Positions 58,901 through 64,000 of a stretch of 64,000 nucleotides of DNA are shown piece after piece. This DNA comes from Acridotheres tristis. Its lineage: Eukaryota > Chordata > Aves > Passeriformes > Sturnidae. The stretch covers positions 17,770,501-17,834,500 of the forward strand of contig CM072891.1 of NCBI GenBank assembly GCA_037013685.1, in the 5' to 3' direction. How positions within the stretch are numbered: position 1 is the first letter of the stretch; each line of letters begins with the position of its first letter. Made by a program: the position numbers and the translations under genes. The notes beneath the pieces are model-generated. The model worked only from the letters and a program-made list of their open reading frames with translations. It was not told the DNA's origin and searched no databases.

Positions 58901-61900
58901 AACATGACTGGAATTCCTTGTGGAAGACAACGTGCCATGTTCACTGCCATGTACTGTCACCAGACAGTGGGGCTGCTCACAGATCCAGCCTTGAAAACTA
59001 CCAAGCAAGGCTTTTGAGGTAGGTGTGAGATTTGTGTGGACTGGGATGTGTTTTATGGTTTTCAGTACTTGGAAACACTACCTGAGCATCTGTCTGGGTC
59101 TCAGCCAGCATGCTGTGTTAGTTAATGAAGCTGAATTTTTACTGAAACTTCTAGGCAGTACAGAACCATAGCAATAATACATCTTTTCTCATCACTAATC
59201 TAACTTAGCTGCTGGGATGTAAGTACACAATCCTTTTTCTAAGCATACATTATGCAGAATTGGAGCCAAGGCTGTAAAGAGAGTGCCTGGAAATCAGGTC
59301 TCTCCTGTCATTTTGGGGACAGGGAAACATTCTTCATTCTCTGTGAGGATGTAGAAGGGGTTCCTTCTAGTAGTGTAGAGGAAGTGACCCAAATATAAGA
59401 TGAATCCCAAGGTGTTCCAAAGAGGCTATCCATGGAAAAGGCAACCCAAGCTGCTTAAATTCTAGGGAAAATCCCAGTATGGTCTGGTGGTGTGTTGCAT
59501 CACTTTTCATTGCTGTACAGTATTTGCTGAACTAGACTCCAGGCTGCCTGCAGCAGAAGCAGATGTGTAGGGTCAAGGGTTCCTTTGACAGAGCAGAGAG
59601 GGCCATTTTTGCCTTTGCTCAGTTCATTCACTGATGCTGAGCCAGAAGGAAGCACAAATCCCATTATAGGCTGTGGAACTGAAACAAACCTGGGGATGGG
59701 CAAGGCCCTTGATGCAAAAGGAGGACTTTGGCTCTTAGGACAGGGAGCTGTGTCTTCCAGGCTACAGATGCTGGCCCTAGAATAACATGGGTGAGCACAG
59801 GGATGCATAGGGTATACAGTATTTGCTCCAGTCTGCAGAACTGCCTGGCCCCATTTATCTACCTGCTGATCTCCCTCCTCATCTTCAGACTGCACTCCAG
59901 CCACTTTATTTCCTGCCCCGCAGGACAGGGATTTGTTGAGGACTTTTGCCAGAGCTGTTGTCTGTACATGGTTCACAGTGGTGTTGTTGCTGTGATGGCT
60001 GAAAGCCCCGGTGTACATGAGTTGCATTCAGAATAAGCTTTGAACTGTGCAAAGTGCATGCAAACTAGTGGTGTAATGGCATGCAAACTGGTGCTCTGAC
60101 CTGATTAAATTTTTTTAAGCCCCAATTTCTCCACTGCTTCACATCATATGTTGTCACACTGATGGGAAGTGAAAATAACAACCCCTTTCTGATTTGGTAA
60201 CTTTTTATGATGGCTTTACATTGGCACAAAAAGCAAGTACACATTGGAAAGCTGCTGTTTCCCCTGTCTGAAGACAACTAGATGAATTTCACAGCTAAAT
60301 CCTGCTTGGAAAAACAAACTAAAAAGCACAGTGAGGCCACAGGTTCCTTCACACTGCAGCAAGTGATGAAAAAGAGCAAATGTTGCTCCTGAAAAACTAT
60401 GGAGAAAGAGTCACTGACTGTAATTCCTTTCCAACATCAATTCATTTTCCCCTTGGTTTAATGTTGAAAACAAAGTTGTAATTCAATCATTGACCATGGA
60501 ATTCATCCCAGAAGAAATGCAAGGACCACCAACAATGTGATCCAGGTGTGGATTATAAATATCTTCAGGAAGAGACATTCTGTATCCCAGGAGCATTAAT
60601 CCTGCAGCCAGTACTCTTCCTTTTATATTTTGATTTTAAGCCTGCCATTTTTAAGGCCTCTCAGCAAGACTTTCTCTTGCAGAGGATTCCTGCCACAACA
60701 AGGACAGTGATACACCTAAATTGAATGAAGCCCTGTAGTAGTACTACAGTTGTAAAAGCGTTGGGTTTTATATCTACCATTTCTTTGGTAAAAATTACCA
60801 TCTGGCAGCTGCAGAGAAGCTTTCATCTTGTGGGACAGGATACCGTACACTGGAAAAGCACGTGTGCAGACAGCATCCTTGAGCTTTCCAAAACCAGGAA
60901 GTAGTTTGACCCAAAAGAAACTGAGAAAGGTAGAGGGCCTTGAACAGAGGCACAAAACAATAATAATTTATACAGAGGCATTTCAAGTTACCATTGATTC
61001 ATCTTGAGTCAAGAATTATATAAACAAGGATATAAGCATACTTTTCTGGCTCTCAGTATTTTTTTCAGATAAGAAGCTTTTGTTTCCTTTCTCCTGTAAA
61101 AATGTAAAGGGAGAAAAATATTGCATTTACTGATTTAGTGATTTACAACTTTTCATTATAATTAAGGCAGAAATAGGAAATAGGCCCTTCTGGAATTAGG
61201 CAGTCCTGGCTCAGTGGCTCAAATATGAATACAGTGCCCTATGTCACCTTTGCTACCCCATGTCTTTCATCCCAATCAATCATCTTGACTGCATGGTAAT
61301 GCAACTGCTTCTGAGTAGAATCTCTTGGTCATGAACCAGAATCTGCTTTTCTAAAGCAGTAGTACCAAGGAAGGAAAGATCTCTCTGGTGTGGCATCTGC
61401 ATTGGGTATGGCTTGAAAGGATGTGAAATTCCATCAGAGTTCTTCCCTCCCAGCAGAGCTGAGTCAGGGTTTAAGCTAAAAAGATACCCCAACACAATTG
61501 AAGCCTGTCTTAAGCTTACCTTTTCCCTATGAGACCCTACACCATGACAAGGTACCATTTCTGTTTTTATTGCCTTCTAGTACCCCCAAAATTTACCAAG
61601 CCAAGGAGGGTGTTCACTTTCCTTGAGTGAGCATGCAGCAGTGAGAGGAGACAGCTTCTGTCGCTCAGCACTGGCTCAGGACCTCAGAAGTGTGTGGTCA
61701 CCCTCAAAGGCCACACGTGGTTTCTGTTGCGACTTTGGTGACATCAGTAGTTTGGTTCACTTGTTTATAGAAGCAAGAGCAACAGAAAACTGTGGATGCC
61801 CATCTTTCAGTGTGAGTTAAAATACTCTATAAAAACTGTTATCAAAAGTTTTTCCAGGTCTAGTTCAGTTTGAAAAGATACAGCTTTGTACAAAATGCCA

Positions 61901-62519
61901 AATGTTTCCTGACGAAGCTTTCTGTTCTGATTGCAGTTTATGAATTCACATAAGGCTGTGAAAAGGAGCAAAAACAAATGCCCAGATTCATTGAATCAGA
62001 GAAGATGTTTTATTAACTGGATTCTCTCATTGCCCTTTCTTTTCATGCCAGGTGCAGTAACAGAAAAATAAATTCAATTCGCAGACTCCTGTCATCCTCC
62101 GGATTTTCGGATCAGTTGTTTTTCCCTCTCAGCCTCATTCATTGCTTCTGAGGATGAACTTCTAAACACCTGCTGTGGTCGAAACTGTTCTTACATCATC
62201 TCCTGAACACAGTGACTTCAATTACATGAAACCATGAGGTTAATGCCACAGTCGAGACTTCAAAGCTGTTTCTGCAGACCTGAGCTGATTTTTTTGGAAA
62301 ATGCTACAGTAGCTGCTAGTTCTTTACCAATAGAAGAATTACCAAAGTTGTCAGTATTCTGCTTATCATGCAATACAAGAAGATGAGAAAATTTTCTAGC
62401 AGAACTGCAGTCTGAGTGGGGGTGGCAGTACTGTAGGATGAGTTCTCAGCTTAATCTCAGATTAGTTTCGATTTTTGTCTTTTTGTATAAAATGGAAATG
62501 AATATCCTTGTTCTGTACT

Positions 62520-62598
62520 ACCTACTTGAACCAGATGACCTTTAAAAGGTCCCTTTCCAACTCAAACTATTCTATGATACTCTGACTCTATGAAATTG
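62520..62598 (+). mobile_element. CR1 LINE 3' end
   Basis: The segment reads CAGATGACCTTTAAAAGGTC, then CCTTTCCAACTCAAAC, then TATTCTATGATACTCTGACT, then CTATGA. This matches the conserved CR1 3' UTR end (AGATGACCTTTGAAGGTCCC, then TTCCAACCCAAAC) and its degenerate ATTCTATGAT tail repeats. CR1 is the dominant LINE of birds and other sauropsids. The copy is 5'-truncated; its upstream limit is unclear and could extend to about 62,440. Confidence 0.8.
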
Positions 62599-63569
62599 TT
62601 AGTTGTGCTAGAAAAGGGATTCTCACAAGAAAAAAGGTGATTACTGGGCTTACTAATGACGGTAAGAGATCAGGCTGCAAGGGGAACTATCTTCAGAGAC
62701 ACTTTGAACAACCTTTCAGAAGGGGAGAGACTGATACGTAACTAAATGACTCTGATGGGTTATGTGCAATAGCAGAAAACTTTCCTCTGGCCCGAAAGTC
62801 CCCTCTGGTTCTATGTTTCTGAGTTTTTTGGACAATGAAATCCTTAAATGTTAATTATGCAAGCAGCAACAGCGATTATCTATTGATCAATAATATTAAT
62901 TACTGGATTGATTGGATGTTGCTTGTGACTGAATAAAACCAGAAGAACAGACAAACCTTTTCTTGTGAAATAAGCCTCCCAGAGGAAAAGCATGTTTATC
63001 TAGGCTTGGCTTTCAGAGGAGGTTTAACCAATTCCTGTTCATTTGGGTAACACCAGTGGAATTAATCCAGACTAAGGCATTTTGTTGAGTTCATGTGAAG
63101 GTGAGATCAGAATAAGATCCACTGTCTCTAAGTAGCTCCAAGGTATGCTAATTGTCAATATTAAGATTCTAAAACTTTCTTGGATAAACTGAAACATAAC
63201 TTTTCTTTCCTATAAAGCTTCATGAATGTACAGCTTGGTTCCTGGATAGAGATCACATCAGCTCCACAGTTATTAATTTACGGATTTCTCACTGACCTTA
63301 GCTCAGCTCTGGGAATGGTGCCAGCACAATTACAGTAACTCTGAATAAAGAGACATAAAGCTTCTGTATCTACCCTGAAATTGTGCCAGAATTTTCTCTT
63401 CCTCAGTGATGGAAAGATGCATTTCTTCAATTGGTTTCAAATAGTTCAGACTGCATTGGCCATAAGTAGATTATTTCCAGCAAAACAAAGAAAACAAGAA
63501 AACGACCATGCAGATGTGTGCATACACAACACAGGTACTCCACAGATAATCTTTGGGAAGTGTGTCCCA

Positions 63570-63695
63570 AGAAGGTGTATGTTGGGAAACTGAGTCAAGG
63601 CGATTTGAGCTAGTTACTTGGAAAAAAAATGGCAGAATTGGGAATAAAATTCCAGGGGCAGCTGCTTGATTCAGTATTGTTTTCAGTGAATCACA
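63570..63695 (-). mobile_element. MIR-type SINE relic
   Basis: The plus strand reads GGGAAACTGAGTCAAGG, then TTGAGCTAGTTACTTGG, then ATGGCAGAATTGGGAATAAA, then ATTCCAGGGGCAGC. This tracks the reverse complement of the MIR core and its tRNA-derived head in order. Confidence 0.6.
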
Positions 63696-64000
63696 CTACC
63701 TTCCTGGAGCACGTCAAGGCCCATTGCCTTCCTTCCTGTGAAGATGGGCAGCTGGATTGCAATGACACCAGGTGGAGCTGAGTGTGCTCATCACCTTGGA
63801 AAATCGGGCCCCTGGTGATTCTCTCTGATGTTAATTGTCCGTCAGACCCTGCAAGAGGGGAGTCAACACATTTCCTGACCTATGGTCTAAGTGTTTCCCA
63901 AACTCTAGAGTAAATTGAATGTAGTTATGGAGGAAATGCTGATGCAATCCACCAGCAGCTGCTGCTCTCCCACATCCTCACAAAGAAGGTGTGAGGGGCT

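Larger units (their letters stand above)
46971..64000. other. 5' side flank, no recognisable gene
   Basis: No coding exon with a family signature was found on either strand, and no leucine-rich repeat exon of LRRC56 was seen. The stretch holds a CpG-retaining shore to about 48.1 kb, an (AC)n array at 52.2 kb, a short (TG)n at 54.6 kb, two MIR-like relics and a CR1 tail. The sequence from 48.1 to 64.0 kb is otherwise AT-rich and featureless to the eye. Confidence 0.6.

Overview
The window is vertebrate nuclear DNA, most likely avian or from a close sauropsid. The grounds are a gene of small exons with GT/AG introns, one strong CpG island in CpG-poor surroundings, a CR1 LINE 3' end closing on the ATTCTATGAT-type tail, worn copies of an ancient MIR-type amniote SINE, and no mammalian SINE. 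There is no prokaryotic-style gene organisation.

The one gene I can recognise is HRAS, on the minus strand. Four coding exons (17165-17055, 12518-12340, 10116-9957, 9265-9146) sum to exactly 570 bases, that is 189 codons plus a stop, and every splice site is readable. The start ATG has an in-frame upstream stop and no competing ATG in its exon. The protein keeps the P-loop glycines, switch regions, Gln61, NKCD and SAK motifs, and ends in two palmitoylatable cysteines plus a CAAX box. Five bases after the stop codon is a strong splice donor. This points to an intron in the 3' UTR and a last exon at about 7095-6805 that ends at a non-canonical AGTAAA poly(A) signal. Both traits match human HRAS as I remember it.

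The only strong CpG island lies at about 45.2-47.0 kb. It holds GC boxes, two CCAAT boxes in minus orientation, a G-quadruplex motif and a near-perfect minus-strand splice donor at 46143. The simplest model puts the HRAS promoter and noncoding exon 1 there, which makes intron 1 about 29 kb, far longer than in mammals. This link is an inference and needs transcript data.

Layout: 1-6.8 kb is 3' flank with no recognisable exon; 6.8-17.2 kb is the body of HRAS; 17.2-46.1 kb is the proposed intron 1, holding SINE relics, A-rich tracts, a hairpin and two small CpG-enriched patches; 45.2-47.0 kb is the promoter island, with CpG retention trailing to a second small CpG cluster at 47.9-48.1 kb; 48.1-64.0 kb is flank with a long (AC)n microsatellite, more SINE relics and a CR1 tail. 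I saw no exons of the mammalian neighbours (LRRC56, RNH1), no RNA gene, no CRISPR and no undescribed system. The points most worth checking are the long intron 1, the 3' UTR intron and the CpG-retaining shore.
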